From: Syngnathus acus
Lineage: Eukaryota > Chordata > Actinopteri > Syngnathiformes > Syngnathidae
Length of the DNA: 64,000 nt
Assembly: GCF_901709675.1 (NCBI RefSeq)
Contig: NC_051105.1
Location: forward strand, 4,515,104-4,579,103
Direction of reading: 5' to 3'
In this document: in pieces, positions 46,481-58,343 of the stretch
Numbering within the stretch: the stretch's first letter is position 1
How the letters are laid out: each line of letters opens with the position of its first letter
The notes under the pieces: model-generated
Told to the model about the DNA's origin: nothing
The model's input: only the letters and a program-made list of their open reading frames with translations
Database searches by the model: none
Translations under genes and position numbers: made by a program

Positions 46481-47789
46481 TTCCACACAGACACACACAT
46501 GCACATTCACACGCATACTCACACACGGACCAAGGCTTCCTCGATATTGCCATGTCCTTGGAGGGAAGCCTCATGGTAAACCACCAAAGTACTTGCCAAT
46601 GTATTTCCTATCTGTGGCTCAGTATGGTAACTCATCCATAATGGCACACACACACACACAGACCAGTTTGGAGGCTTTTTTGTGCCGGCTTGGGCACAGT
46701 CAGCCAAGCAAATCTTCCCTTGAGAACTCCAAGGGCATCCAGACTCAGAATGGCAGGTGTACTCTTTCGCACTGCCTGTAAAAGCTTTATTTCTTCATTT
46801 TGCTGTTCTGAATCATTTGAATTTGGAATATATTTGAGCCTTTAGAGGTAAGGGGATTTTACAGTGCTGGGACAGGGATGGGAAATGTAGCACCTGACAT
46901 TCACTTGTTTTAAATGCAGAAAATTAATTTCAACTGTCATTATATTAAATCCTTATTTTGATCATGAGAAAACGTTCTCGGGACACAAAATACCATTTGA
47001 ATTGTACTTTAGCTACTGTGGAGGGAAAAAAACACTCGGCAGGGCTTTGCTCTGACAGAATAATAAACTCAACTGACAACAGGTCCTGCATGAGTAAAAC
47101 AAAGAACCTGAAAGATTTTCAATTCACTAATAAACATTTGAGGAAATACACCGCACTTGCATGTGCCTCCAAGGCTAAGAACGTTTGAACATCAGAAGCT
47201 GATAGCTTTTAGGCTTTATAGCACATTTTACGAAGTGACCCCCAAAAATCGGCGCATCAAAACTGAAACAGAAGCTCTCAGATCAATCCACCTTCACTTT
47301 TTACCCCAAATTGCCTGTGTGCAACATCTCGAGCCTCTGGTGTCATGTATAAAATAGCCGTCAGAAAGCACCAAATGCTTTCAACCCGGTAGGACCTGTG
47401 AAGAAGGCGTCAGGTGTGCAATGTCATACGGATTCTGGCATTATGGCGTTCCCTGTAAATTGTCCCCCCTCTCTTACTACTGACAAAAAAAGTTGTCGAG
47501 CCAACACCTTCTCACAGACGATGAAATAGAAGTCATCAAATGACCAACTCTTGTCAAAAATAACAAAAGATGAAGCGGCAGTCGAGCGCATTACTATGCG
47601 TCAGAGTTGTTCATGTTTCATTCATCAAGCAACTCACTCATCCTTTGGTCCATGCACCAGTTTGTTTGCATGCAAAGCAGATTTCACCTCCCTATCGCCC
47701 CCTGTTGAGTTGGAGGTCAGGCCCCCCCATCTATGCGCACTCTCACCCTAACGCACGCCAAGGGGTCTCCACTTTCAATACAGTACACT
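46481..47789. other. intergenic DNA, AC-rich simple repeats
   Basis: ACAC-rich tracts at 46487-46525 and 46645-46662. No gene-like frame. Confidence 0.4.
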
Positions 47790-48010
47790 AATGAGATGAG
47801 TGTGAATCACAGGCAGCTGTTGTCATTCATATTTCATAGCTACATATATGTTTCCACTGCGATGGATGTAATTGCCTCTTTAATTGGCGAGTAAAGTGTG
47901 GTAAAGTGTGCAGCTGGGTTGCATGGATGTGGAAGGGAAGTCATTAAAGGTCATAAAATGTCTGCTGTAAGTGTGATGTAAATCGACCTGCTAAGGAAGT
48001 TAGCATTTTG
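47790..48010. promoter_or_regulatory. candidate conserved non-coding element
   Basis: GTTGTCATTCATATTTCATAGC, GATGTAATTGCCTCTTTAATTGG (47865-47887), a near-duplicated GTAAAGTGTG pair and AGTCATTAAAGGTCATAAAATG. Compact and unique. Confidence 0.37.
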
Positions 48011-48957
48011 ATGTTTCTTGCAAGACGCTGGTGAGTTGTAAGGTTACCCACTGTTGGTGAGCCGGGTCAAATAATTCATCTACAACAAAAGAAAGTATAT
48101 GTTGGAATGTAAATTCAGGGTTTATTTTTCAATTGGAGTTATGTCCAAAATTATTCATACCCCTGGGGTGTACCCCTCTCTTGCTTAAAGTTAGTGAATG
48201 GCTCCAACTCGTGATTCTAGTAAGGATGAGTGTTACAGAAAATTGATGGAAGGTTAATTTAACGTTCCGAATCCCCCTTTTTTGTCACTCCTAATTCAAA
48301 TATGACTTGTATTTTTATTTTTTCTGTGTCAGAGACCTCCACTGAGCAGACATAACTTGCCTTACTCAGCACTGCCTGAACAAAATAAACAACCCACACA
48401 CACCCTTGTGCACGTACACGTATTCACACTCACCAGAAATTGATGTGGTGAAAAAGACTGCTTTCCTAAAAAAATTCTTGACTTTTTAAAATGGAGCAAT
48501 AGAATAAACTGCACTTGCTTACCATCTTTGCGCACTCATTTTGAAACTACACACAGACACACACACATACACACACGTTAATCCTCTAACATTTATTGCC
48601 TCCCACTGGGAAGTCACTACATTAAGATTTTTCCCATTTTACATTCCCAAATGTTGGCTTAAACTGTTTAAAGACTTACTGGCGGCAACATTCCTATCAG
48701 GCTTGATCACATGAGCCATTCCGACTGAAGCTTTTTTTTATATATATATATTTATAATGTAGCCCAGGCATTTCTTTTTCACCCCTATGGTTGTCTCTTA
48801 TGTGGTTCCGCACACTGGAGGCTTTGTGGTTAAATTATGTATTAAGGTCAATGTCAAAACAGGGAAGATGTGTAATCTGCAGGGAGTTTCCTTTTATTCA
48901 TTATTACAGTGAAGGCTGAGCACAACTGTCAGCCGACCCTGCTTGTGCTTAGCATGG
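48011..48957. other. intergenic DNA with a Tc1-like terminal scrap
   Basis: GTCCAAAATTATTCATACCCC at 48133-48153 resembles the terminal repeat of fish Tc1-like elements. No partner end is found. AC runs at 48394 and 48553-48576, and a TA run at 48750-48760. Confidence 0.4.
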
Positions 48958-48958
48958 A

Positions 48959-49078
48959 GCCCCCCCCCCCCCCTAGCATCACCATCATCATCTCCCCCTT
49001 GACTCCCCCCTCTCCTCTTCCTTCACCTCCACCACCACCCTCTTCATCATCATCCCCCTCCCTCCTCCCCCGGACAGG
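48959..49078. repeat. polypyrimidine tract led by poly-C
   Basis: About 15 cytosines followed by about 105 bp of C/T-rich sequence with CATCATCAT and CCACCACC words. The minus strand is G-rich and may form quadruplex or triplex structure. Confidence 0.85.
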
Positions 49079-49737
49079 CTCCTGATAGATTTAGCCAGCT
49101 AACCCATCTCACTTTGGGATCTCCCTCTTCTTACAGCGCCAATCTGAGAGCTGTCAAGTGCTCCTACATGCCGTGTCATCAATCTGATAAAGAGGGAGAG
49201 GGAGTGGGAGGGGGATGCAAGAAGGGAGGTGTCATGCCATGCACTTGTATTTCGGGGTATTTGTCTAATGTGGAATCATGTCAGGATACAGCGAGGCGAC
49301 ACGCAAAAGGCCGCCCCGTGTGACTTCACACTTGTAGAGGAATGGGGGCCGGGGGGGGGGGCGTTTAGAATGGGAGGAGTAGAAGTAGAAGTGATGTGTG
49401 GTTTTGGTCAGGGTGTAATAAAATATCTATATCCTAAAATTGCATTATCAACTTATCACATCAGATATTGATACCGGCACCAAACATATGGTGACTATAG
49501 TCACCTCTGAGTTATTATTATTATTATCCATTTTCTGAACCACTTCTTTTTTATTTTTTTGTTATTGTTACATTCATCCAAAATGTGATGAAGAACATGT
49601 AACATAAAATAATTTGCATGATTTGCCTCACAATTGTTGTTCTGGCTTTGAAACTGTCAGACCCTGTGTGATGTTTGTGTGTTAAATATTATTTGTTTTC
49701 AAAATTTGTTTTCTACTTTTATTTCTAGTTGAATTAC
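49079..49737. other. no recognised feature
   Basis: A G-run is at 49350-49361. Otherwise unique DNA without gene-like frames. Confidence 0.4.
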
Positions 49738-49805
49738 CTGATACCAGGACAACCTGCAAATTCCATACAGGGCTAAGCCAAGATTCTTGACTGCGAGGCA
49801 AACAC
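49738..49805 (-). mobile_element. short reverse fragment of teleost interspersed repeat
   Basis: Words such as AACCTGCAAATTCCATACAG and ACTGCGAGGCAAACACGCTAA match the reverse complement of the 5' part of the repeat at 10402 (gene-like words GTGAGGCAACCACGCTAA). Confidence 0.4.
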
Positions 49806-50040
49806 GCTAAGGAATTGTTTTTCATGCTGAAATTCAGAAATCAGCGAATACAATTTTAGCTTATTTATTTAACAGTAAATATATTAATAAATAAAATACT
49901 GCTTTGTTGTGGATTTGGGGGGGCATTTTTTAATGTTAAAAAAAAAGAAAATAATCTATTATCGTGCAGTTCCTACCGGAATTCACATTACTGCAGAACT
50001 GTATTTTTTTTTTACGTGCATCCTCTTCACAAACATTTTT

Positions 50041-50180
50041 ACGGAAGAGGATTAGGGCCAGTGAAGAAAAAAAAACGAGGGGTGACAGGATTCTGACTTT
50101 TTTCTCAGAATTCTGACTTTAAAGTCAGAATCCTGTCACCCCTCGTTTTTTTTTCTTCACTGGCCCTAATCCTCTTCCGT
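50041..50180. mobile_element. snap-back MITE: perfect 60-bp inverted repeat
   Basis: The left arm 50041-50100 and right arm 50121-50180 are perfect reverse complements over all 60 bp, including a nine-base A/T run, separated by a 20-bp loop. Termini begin ACGGAAGAGGATTAGGGCC. An identical 8-bp duplication ACATTTTT flanks it (50033-50040 and 50181-50188). No protein is encoded. 8-bp duplication fits hAT- or P-type integration. The absence of any mismatch indicates a very recent insertion. Confidence 0.92.
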
Positions 50181-50188
50181 ACATTTTT

Positions 50189-50559
50189 GAAGAATTTAAC
50201 TCATGATATTTTAAATAATAGGCCTTAGTTTTTCAACTCACTACATTTTGGTGAGAAAAATTCACGACATGATAAAAATGTAATTTAATTCCGAATAAAA
50301 TTGATCAAATTTAGAGCTGCTATTGAATATTTTTAGTGGCAATTGAGTATTCCATTGATTAATCCAATAATCATGAACAACAGGAACAACAGGATGAACA
50401 AAGGTATCATTCAATATCTGAACATTTGTTTATTATTATGCATTGTGACAATTTTTGGGGTTAAATGTTTTGGGAGCTTGGTGGGCTTTTATTTGTTGAG
50501 TCATGCGTTCAATGTCCTGCCAGTAAACAAACACCAAACACGCCCCACCCCTCTCACGA
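50189..50559. other. no recognised feature
   Basis: AT-rich unique DNA. Confidence 0.4.
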
Positions 50560-50910
50560 CCTTGCGCCTCCAGTGTCGACCGCTCCTCACGCACTCCACT
50601 AGTGGTGCTCGCCAAAATGACTCCTGACTGCTGGGCCTAATTAGCGGCTCCTCACTGACCCGCGCCGGGGCGAAAGGCCTCGTCAGAACACTGATTCGAC
50701 AAGAGCCCCGCGCCGGCCCAGCGCCTCACACTAATGAATACTAATGAACGATTAGCACTGCGGGGACATCGACAACATGTCAGCGCTGTCCAAGTGCCGA
50801 GGCGGAAAGATGACGCCGGGCGAATATGCAAACGTCTCGGCGGAGATGCCGGGAGGAGGCGGAGAAGGCGTGAAGGTTAAACAACAGAGTGTGACGCATT
50901 TGCTCAACAA
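50560..50910. promoter_or_regulatory. CpG-rich enhancer-like block
   Basis: Locally the most CpG-dense stretch of the right half, with GGGCCTAATTAGCGGC (50632-50647), CACTAATGAATACTAATGAACGATTAGCAC and GGCGAATATGCAAACG. CpG density plus TAAT cores suggest a developmental enhancer or an unmethylated island; no exon is recognisable. Confidence 0.37.
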
Positions 50911-50994
50911 GACAATATTTGTTTACATTGTCTTGACCTTCACTGCAGTTGGATGACGACTCCTACTTGAAACACGTTTAGTACCTTAAGTGGA

Positions 50995-51715
50995 TGTTCA
51001 CTTGTTAGGCTTGGCCAAATTGAGAATATTCCAGACCTTTGCCTTCAAAAGGTTTCGAGACCTTTTTTGAATCGATGTTTTGCAGTCAATATCAAGTCTT
51101 TGCCTGTCTTCCATTGCAGAAAAGTATGTTGAAATTCTATGACCTCAAAAAGTCTTGAATTGCTTTCACAGTTTAGGCTCATCATCCATCCATTGGTTTG
51201 ATAGCATTTGGCCGAATGTGATCTGAGAGTATCAGATATTCGTTGTCAGGCCATCATTTGCTGCTTGTTCTTGCTCTTGCTCCCTTTACTTTTGTCTTCA
51301 GTCGTGAAACGCAGACTTTGTCGGTTTTCGAAAAATTGTGCAATCTTTTGCCTTAGTCTTAGTCAAGTCTTAACTTGCTTTCACAACATGTTTTTGAAGA
51401 ATATTGCATTTCTTTTCCTCCAAAAAGTCTTGATATGTTTAAAGTCACACAAACTTTGCCAAGCCTCCAATGCAAACCACTTTACTCGCTGCTTGTTTCT
51501 GGATTATCCTGCCACACCTTTATCTTCAGTCGGTGAAGACAAATATCCTCAACTGCGTAGAAATGAGGCCACTGAGTAGGTCAATAAATAATATTCATTT
51601 GACCAAATGTGAGCAATTGCTTTGCAAGGCCTTCACTTGCCGCTTGTTTGAAAGTCTTGCACCCTACATGTTAGCCAAGTGTTGTGTTCCTTTCTTATTG
51701 TCATAGCAGCCAAGT
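50995..51715. repeat. diverged local repeats (GTCTTGA / CTGCTTGTT words)
   Basis: Loosely repeated phrases occur several times: GGCCATCATTTGCTGCTTG / GGCCTTCACTTGCCGCTTG / ACTTTACTCGCTGCTTG, TTGCTTTCACA twice, and AAGTCTTGA/AAGTCTTAA many times. This looks like an old tandem duplication of a 150-250 bp unit. The 123-codon frame across it is not protein-like. Confidence 0.4.
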
Positions 51716-51774
51716 GTGTTAATCTCGTGTGTCCACGTGCAAACTAAAATGCGTGGGTATTTGTGTGTTGTCTG

Positions 51775-52035
51775 CCAATGACGAGATCTCCAACTTCTCG
51801 CCGTGTTTGATCTGCGCGTACATAATCTCCCGCTCTTTGAATTTCATTTCCGCCGTCATGTAAACCCTTTTCATCCCAGCCGACTGTTGCTGCTCTAATA
51901 ATAATATTAAGCTTTCAGGTCACCGCCAAATGCTAATTAGGTTGCTATTTTAATTAATATGTCCCTGCAGGTTTCCAAATCAAATCAGCTTTAACGCTGC
52001 AGCGTGCACAATAAATTACAGTCAAGCCCAAAATA
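51775..52035. promoter_or_regulatory. strong enhancer-like block
   Basis: Contains TCTAATAATAATATTAAGC, AGGTCACCGCC, CTAATTAG (51933-51940), TTTTAATTAATATG (51948-51961), CCCTGCAGG and AATCAAATCAGC, with no repeat character. The concentration of homeodomain cores in 60 bp is among the highest in the window. Confidence 0.45.
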
Positions 52036-52690
52036 TAAGCAGTTCAATGGGAAAAAATGAGTTTTTTTCGGTGAAACAGGAGCAGCTCTCATTTGAACTG
52101 TGTTTACATAAATGGCTCATTGTTTCATAAAATTACCTTGCATACTGGGAAATGTTTGAAGGCACTGTTTATGTTTCACTTTATTACTCATAGAGGCGCA
52201 GATTAACCTGATTGTAAGTTTAAAGAATCAGTTTAACCCTCCTTTAAAATGTGCCTGAGTAGAAAATTTGTGTTTGATGTGTGAATGTGATATTTGGTGC
52301 ACAAAGTTTAATATGTATAAATAGAAATAAGAAATAGTGTTAAATATGCAAGGGTTACAGGAAGGGTTTTTTTTCATAAAAAAAATTGGTGGAGGTTCCC
52401 AACAGCTTAACTAAATTTTAAAACTATATATAAAACGGCGCCATGTGTGCTTATTGCTCTCATATTGAGTGACAATTGACAACCATCTGTCAAGAAATAT
52501 AAATGAACAAAAATATCAGACAGACGGTTTATTTCCCGCCGCCGCATAGTTTGTGTTACGTATATGATGTAACATGAAAATATTACTTTTTAACGGTTTC
52601 AACTGGTAAATGTGCCAAAGTAGAACCTGCGCATTAAGCCAACCACAAACCAAGTGATACCGCTGAATGCCCCGAAAAAGTTCAGCCAGC
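52036..52690. other. no recognised feature
   Basis: AT-rich unique DNA. Confidence 0.45.
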
Positions 52691-52699
52691 TTGCACTTG

Positions 52700-52765
52700 A
52701 CAGTTCTGAGGGTGAGCGTTCGAACCCGGGTTACGGCATTCCTGGGTGGGAATTTGTATATTCTA
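52700..52765 (+). mobile_element. short fragment of teleost interspersed repeat
   Basis: TTCTGAGGGTGAGCGTTCGAA and CCCGGGTTACGG followed by TGGGAATTTGTAT resemble the 5' module of the family, including its tRNA-B-box-like GTTCGAACCC. Confidence 0.4.
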
Positions 52766-53575
52766 CTTTTGCTTTTGCATCTATGTTGTGTGTGTGTGTG
52801 CATGCATACTGTATGTGTAGTATACTCCAAAATGAAAAGATGGGTTAGTTAATGTTGTAGGGGGAATGTTGAATTAAAGATGTAAATCCTGACACTTTGG
52901 CATGAGGGACAGTGGTCTCCAAGGTCTGGATTATTCTTAGCATCTACCAATTAACACCATGTCTCTTCTTTTATGTTCACTTCAATTAGGAGCCTTTACC
53001 ATTTTTAAATTCTTTTCTTCTCACTAGTTGGATAGTGTCAGTGAGACTGATCAAAGGCGGCCGCGCACCATAGGTAACGCTGCTTTGCATAAAGACATCT
53101 GCATATTTCCTTTTCGCATGAATTACACAGAGGAAGTGCGGGGGAAAGCAGCTGCACCAGGACACTCACGTCAAGAGGGAAACACTTAGAAGTGCACATG
53201 GAGTAGTGCCAGGATCCGGTTACAACCCAGTGCTGACCCTGTTCAAGTGTTCAAGAATACGTGGGATGCATTAAAGGGGAAGTCAAGTCAAAGATTGTCT
53301 TTAATTTGTTCTATGCGTCCCTACTATTCTAAATACGGCATTCTGATTCAAATTGCATTTGTGGAAAATGAATTAAGCAGCAAAAGCCATCTGCTTTTAT
53401 CCATCTCCAGCGGCTGCCATTTTACCACTTGCTGTCGACTGAAAATGACATCACAGTGCTTATTTTACAGTTGCTAGATTATTTTGCTCCAAGTATTCTA
53501 ATGGATTCACAAATGAAGCTTGCTCCTCCGATGAACACACGACACAAGCTTTGTTTGTGCATCATCATTGCATTC
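52766..53575. other. intergenic DNA, one weak candidate
   Basis: A TG run is at 52786-52800. 53030-53165 is a unique CpG-containing segment (GGCGGCCGCGC) that may be regulatory. No gene. Confidence 0.35.
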
Positions 53576-53970
53576 CAATCTTTGCTCCTCCAATAAATCA
53601 ATGGGTAAATGAAGTGAGTGGCGCTGAGGGTTAAGCAAGCGCTCTATTGATGTTCGCTCTTCCTGCACATATTGAACGCTCTTAAGGCCAAGTGCTGACA
53701 TCGGAATAAAGAGGACGGCCGTGCGGTTCAGCAGCCTCGGGCAAAAGGGAGCCATGAAGAAGAAGAGGAAGAAAGCCCATCATCTGAGTCTGAAGTGCAT
53801 CCAAAGTGCTCTTTGTGGTCACATTTACTGCTTAAAAAGACTCTTTAATGAGACATATGGCGGGTAATATAAGGAGGAACTCCACTCTAGTCATAATTAC
53901 CACATAACTGTGATAAATGATGAATTATGTGTAACTGTTGGCACTCGTACAGCAGCTCGGGCTTGTTTTG
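53576..53970. promoter_or_regulatory. candidate conserved non-coding block
   Basis: ACTCTTTAATGAGACATATGG (53840-53860), GTCATAATTACCAC (53890-53903) and GATAAATGATGAATTATGTG (53912-53931) in unique sequence. Confidence 0.36.
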
Positions 53971-54369
53971 AAATGTGTCACTTTAACTGAAGACTCTAAA
54001 CAAAGCCAGATGTTGTATATATATCACGTTTGACATTGCATAGATTTAGAAAGGAGTATTTTTAAATGTGCTGCACTTTCACCCCCAGTGACGAACTGAC
54101 AGTATATTTGATCCATTGTTCTTGACTTTGTGATAATAATAATGATAATAATAAAATGGAATTAAAGGTTGCCACATTCAGACATCAAAACTTGACGTCT
54201 GTGTGTTTTCATAACCTGAGTGTCACAAGGCATTAGGAGGAAATGATGCTGGGAGAACACAGCACAGACTGCCATCTAGCGGTCAAACAGATCACTGCTT
54301 GGACCAGAAAATATGAGACCTACTCAAATCCTACATGCACATAATTATTTTTTTTGATCATGTTATAGG
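53971..54369. other. no recognised feature
   Basis: Unique AT-leaning DNA with a short AATAATAATAATA run at 54133-54153. Confidence 0.4.
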
Positions 54370-54605
54370 TTTAGAGAGTAAAAATGTATATTTTCAAGAA
54401 AACTTGAAATTTAAGTCATAATTGTATATGTTATGTACTTTCAAGTCCCATCATAGTAATAATATGAGAACAAATTTACACCTTTTTAAGTGTATTTTTA
54501 GGTCAAAGTCACAATACGATATTAATTTAGATACATCGGGGTTTGGAGTACAAAAGTATTTTTTTTAGATCAAGCTAGTAATATTACAAGAATAAAATCA
54601 TTTAA
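54370..54605. repeat. degenerate AATATTAC-AAGAATAAAATC array
   Basis: Shares words (AAGTCACAATACGATATTAA, GTAATATTACAAGAATAAAATC) with the array at 26800-27095. Confidence 0.4.
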
Positions 54606-54714
54606 GATTTTGAGATTAATTTTAATATATATTCACACTCACAATCCCACCTACGGACAGTTTGTAGTGGCGTTTGACATGTTTGGTGGAAAATTTGTGA
54701 TGTACAGTACAACC

Positions 54715-54985
54715 TATAGTTACTATCGCACATCTGCCTCACAGTTCTGAGGATCGGAGTTTGAATCTTGCTTCCGGCTTGTTCACATGTTCTGCCTCCC
54801 ACATTCCAAAAAACATGCTTGTTAGGTTCATTGAAGACTCAAACCTGCTCATAGGTGTCAATATGAATATATTTCTCCGTGATTGACTGCTGGCCAGTCC
54901 AGGTTTCACCGAAAGTTGGCTGGGCTAGGCTCCAGCTCATCCACGTATGGGGTCAAGTTATAAAAAATGGAAAGATGGATCGGCA
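54715..54985 (+). mobile_element. teleost interspersed repeat, near-complete copy
   Basis: CTGCCTCACAGTTCTGAGG, CCTCCCACATTCCAAAAAAC, GATTGACTGCTGGCCAGTCC and TGGGCTAGGCTCCAGCTC, ending AAAAATGGAAAGATGGAT; module order as at 27755. Confidence 0.75.
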
Positions 54986-55899
54986 ACCCGACAGCTCCCT
55001 CGGCTGGACCTATTTTCCCATTGTCCCTGTTGGCCCTGATGCAAGTGAACTGTAATGTTAAAAAATTCATCTTGGATCAAATCCTCACCCAAATCTTTCC
55101 ACAAGTTTTATGGTAGTTTATTTTATTTTTTTTCGTGATCCTATTAACACACAACACTGCTATGTACACATCAGGACGACAATCATCACACAATGATACA
55201 CAAAAGCGCAGTCTCACATTAGGTGCAAAATTATCCTGTCAGTCTCTGTGCATTAAAGCTCATGAGTGTGGGGATGTCCCGCCCACTTTGCCGTCCTTCA
55301 ATTGTTTTTTATTGATTCTGTCCTGTCAGGTAGTGGATGCTCATCCTTTTCTGCGACAGTACCGCAAACAACACATAAAATAGGTTATTCTGTTACTACT
55401 GTGCTTTTTCACATTTATTACCATTTATGTTTCAATACCAAATAACAGCCGAGCAGACCAAAAATAGGTTACAGGTTTTATCACAAAGCTTAACAAATTA
55501 GGTATTATTTTAATTAAATAAATTACAATAGATTACCAAATGACTTGTTTTGTCTTTTGTTTTCATGCTGATTTGTGCGTCTGTCTGTCGCTATTGAGAG
55601 ATTTTCTGGGTTGTTTTTTTAGTGATTAAATACATTTAATTAATTTATCAAAACAAACACTTATTTTTTTCATGCTTCGTGTTGAGAGCCAACATTTGAG
55701 TTACGAGCAAGGAATTAAAAAACAATTTAGGCAATATAATGCCCTCGCATTTCCTGTGTGGCTAATCTTGCTAAATATAACTGAAGTCAAATTATTGATC
55801 TACTTTATTTTGGCGCATGTACATACAGTAACAATAAACAACTGGAAGATGGAAGATTTTCATTGCAGTTATCTATGGCCTTGAATTTTGAGTGACTAT
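54986..55899. other. no recognised feature
   Basis: AT-rich unique DNA. Confidence 0.45.
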
Positions 55900-56340
55900 T
55901 TAGAAGTTTCTGCATCTATGTTGATGATGTTGCTCCTCTGCCCTCCTTTTTTAAAGAGAGGCGCTCGTCGGGGGAGGGATTGCAGCAGAGCTTTTTTGAT
56001 ATTGCGGTAAGGGGGCCGACATTAATGCTCATAATTCATAACACCAATCAAGCGGGCTATGACAGTAATTAGCTGCTGTTTATTGTTTGCTTATTGTTGT
56101 AGTCTCTTCCTATTTAGAGGTTGGCAAGCAGAGAGGCTCCTTTGAAGCATATTAGATGACGCTTTCAAGATGAAAAGGAGCATTGCAGGCGCTCATTGGT
56201 GAACTGTGCACAAATTGATCACCTTTGTGTGCAAAAATGTGTTTCAAACACTGAGATCAAGATAAAGATTGCTAACGGAATAGCATTAACATGCCAAGTG
56301 AGGCTTTGATTGTCAATCTAAGATAGGTGTTCACTTCTTT
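55900..56340. promoter_or_regulatory. strong enhancer-like block
   Basis: ACATTAATGCTCATAATTCATAACACC (56019-56045), CCAATCAAGCGG, ACAGTAATTAGCTGC (56062-56076), TTTATTGTTTGC (forkhead-like) and ATATTAGATGACGC in unique sequence, followed by TTGATTGTCAATC (56307-56319). Second strongest candidate on the ppp2r3b side. Confidence 0.42.
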
Positions 56341-57535
56341 CTCCTTGCTGCAATACACAATCACAACATCGACGGCAGAGTTCAAATTTGTTATCACGGG
56401 GCCAGCGTACTAGCTCTTGATGTCGGTATTTTCACATTCTCTGTTTGGTTGGTCAGACGGCATTATTTTAGTATATAATGTGTACATACCGCGACGTGAC
56501 TACTGTAAAATGTTCGCCCAATAAAGGGAGATAAAGGACGCCGAATGAATACGTATAGAGGTCGTCGTGTACGTCGAGGCGCTTGTAATTACATCCTTGA
56601 TTCTACTAACAATAGAGTATAAAAAAATGTTTAATGAATCTTAACATCCTGGCCGAGATTCACTGTGGTTGTCTATGACGTCGTGTGGGCTAACGTTAAT
56701 GGTCGTCCAGACCAACCTGCCTAGTTCTCCTTCTTCACAGCATGAAAGTAAGAAAAAGATGGAAATAAGCGAGGCCTTGGTGCTAGCAAGGTCATTAGTG
56801 CTCGCTTTTATCCTCCTCTGCACTTATTGAAGGTTAGGGAAGCCTTGTTCTCCATCACCCAAGGCCTCACCTTTGAACGTGCACCACACACACACACACA
56901 CACACACACATAGGCAGGTATCTCTTTCATTTGGCCTGCTTGAATTTCATCATTCGCTTTTACATCACATTAGCGGGATGGGGGCGTGTCGGCGCGTCAC
57001 GGGGCCGCTGTTACTCCAGGAGAAGACGTGAATAATGTACGGGCCGAGACAGCGGCAACATGGCACACCGCAGAAACACAGCAGAGGAGGAGGGAAAAAA
57101 AAAATTCAAGGACTTATCTGCATAAATGTGTGTCTAGATTTGATTTTATTACAACGTGGATTGGTTTCATGGAAGGGATGCGAGTCAGTCAGTGGATATC
57201 AAAGTATTACAACTAACTGCTTTAATGTGATTGACAAGCTAGCGTCTGGCTATTTTTTGACAACAGATGAGGACATATTTGATTTAAAAGAACATATTTT
57301 TTCCTTCAAATGACTTAAAGGCAATCAGTGCTTCCCTGTTATTATCACGTATAATTATTGCCACGTATAATTATTATGGGTGGGCGGTGTAAATTGACTG
57401 AAATGTAATATTGATATAACTGCAGTGCTCAGTGACCAAGACAGCATAAACATTTTGTTAAACCTCTGATGGGCATTAACGTCTTTGTAAAGGAACAGTT
57501 TTTGTATTGAATCTCAGGCTAATTTTGCAGCAATT
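56341..57535. other. intergenic DNA with an AC microsatellite
   Basis: (AC)13 at 56885-56910. Unique CpG-containing sequence at 56640-57080 without gene character. Confidence 0.4.
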
Positions 57536-58050
57536 GTGCTTAAATGTGGCTCTCTATTGGCATTTTCAACACTAGTCGTAGCCTTTCATGAATATGTGAT
57601 TAGAGAAGGAAATCTCCAAAGGCCTCAATAGACAGAGGCAGTTTCTAGTCACATCGAAATGAAAGGAGCGCCCTCCATTTTTTCTTTTTCCACATGAAAT
57701 CTAAATGTTGACTCAAGACAGTTTGATTGTGCGTCATGTGATCCTCTCAAGGAGTGTTTTTTTTTTTTTTTTTGAAAAAAAAAAAACAGTGTAAGCCATG
57801 AAAGAGTCTCTGACTATCCATCGCCAGTTTTGGAGGTTCATAACCACCGCGGTTCATTTGAACAGCTTATCAAACAGGGGAAATGTTTGGGATCAAAGTC
57901 ATTCCCGGTCCAAAATATCGCAAGAGCGGCAGCGGCGGCGTTTTTGTTAAATACTCACAAGCGCTTATTTCAACAGTGTGTGGCTATTATTGGAAAGCAG
58001 ATCCATCCACTAATCTATCACATTGACTTTGAAGTGGTGCACACTTGAAG
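57536..58050. promoter_or_regulatory. candidate conserved non-coding block
   Basis: TTCATGAATATGTGATTAGAG, GGAGCGCCCTCC and a T-run/A-run hairpin (57758-57786), then a unique CpG segment at 57840-58040. Weak candidate. Confidence 0.25.
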
Positions 58051-58343
58051 GCATTTCAAGAGCACAGTGAAGGCTCGCATTACTGAAGGAGTACATGTTC
58101 AAATCAGACTGCATACCACCTGGAAAATCTTACCATTTTATTCTACTACTGTTTTTTTAGGCAGTGAAGCGCAATATAAAAATGTTTAGCAGCCACAAAA
58201 AATTATAATTTTGAGTGTAGTGTTAAATACTAATCGATCAAGATTTTTTTGGCTTCCGATTCGATCCAATTTTTTTTAAGGCGTGCTTTTTCTGTTACGG
58301 ATCTGATACTGAAAATACGATGCTGGATGACTAGATACTAGAT

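Noticed and set aside
52700-52765. tRNA-like B box (GTTCGAACCC)
   Set aside because: No cloverleaf can be assembled; the sequence matches the 5' module of the common teleost interspersed repeat.
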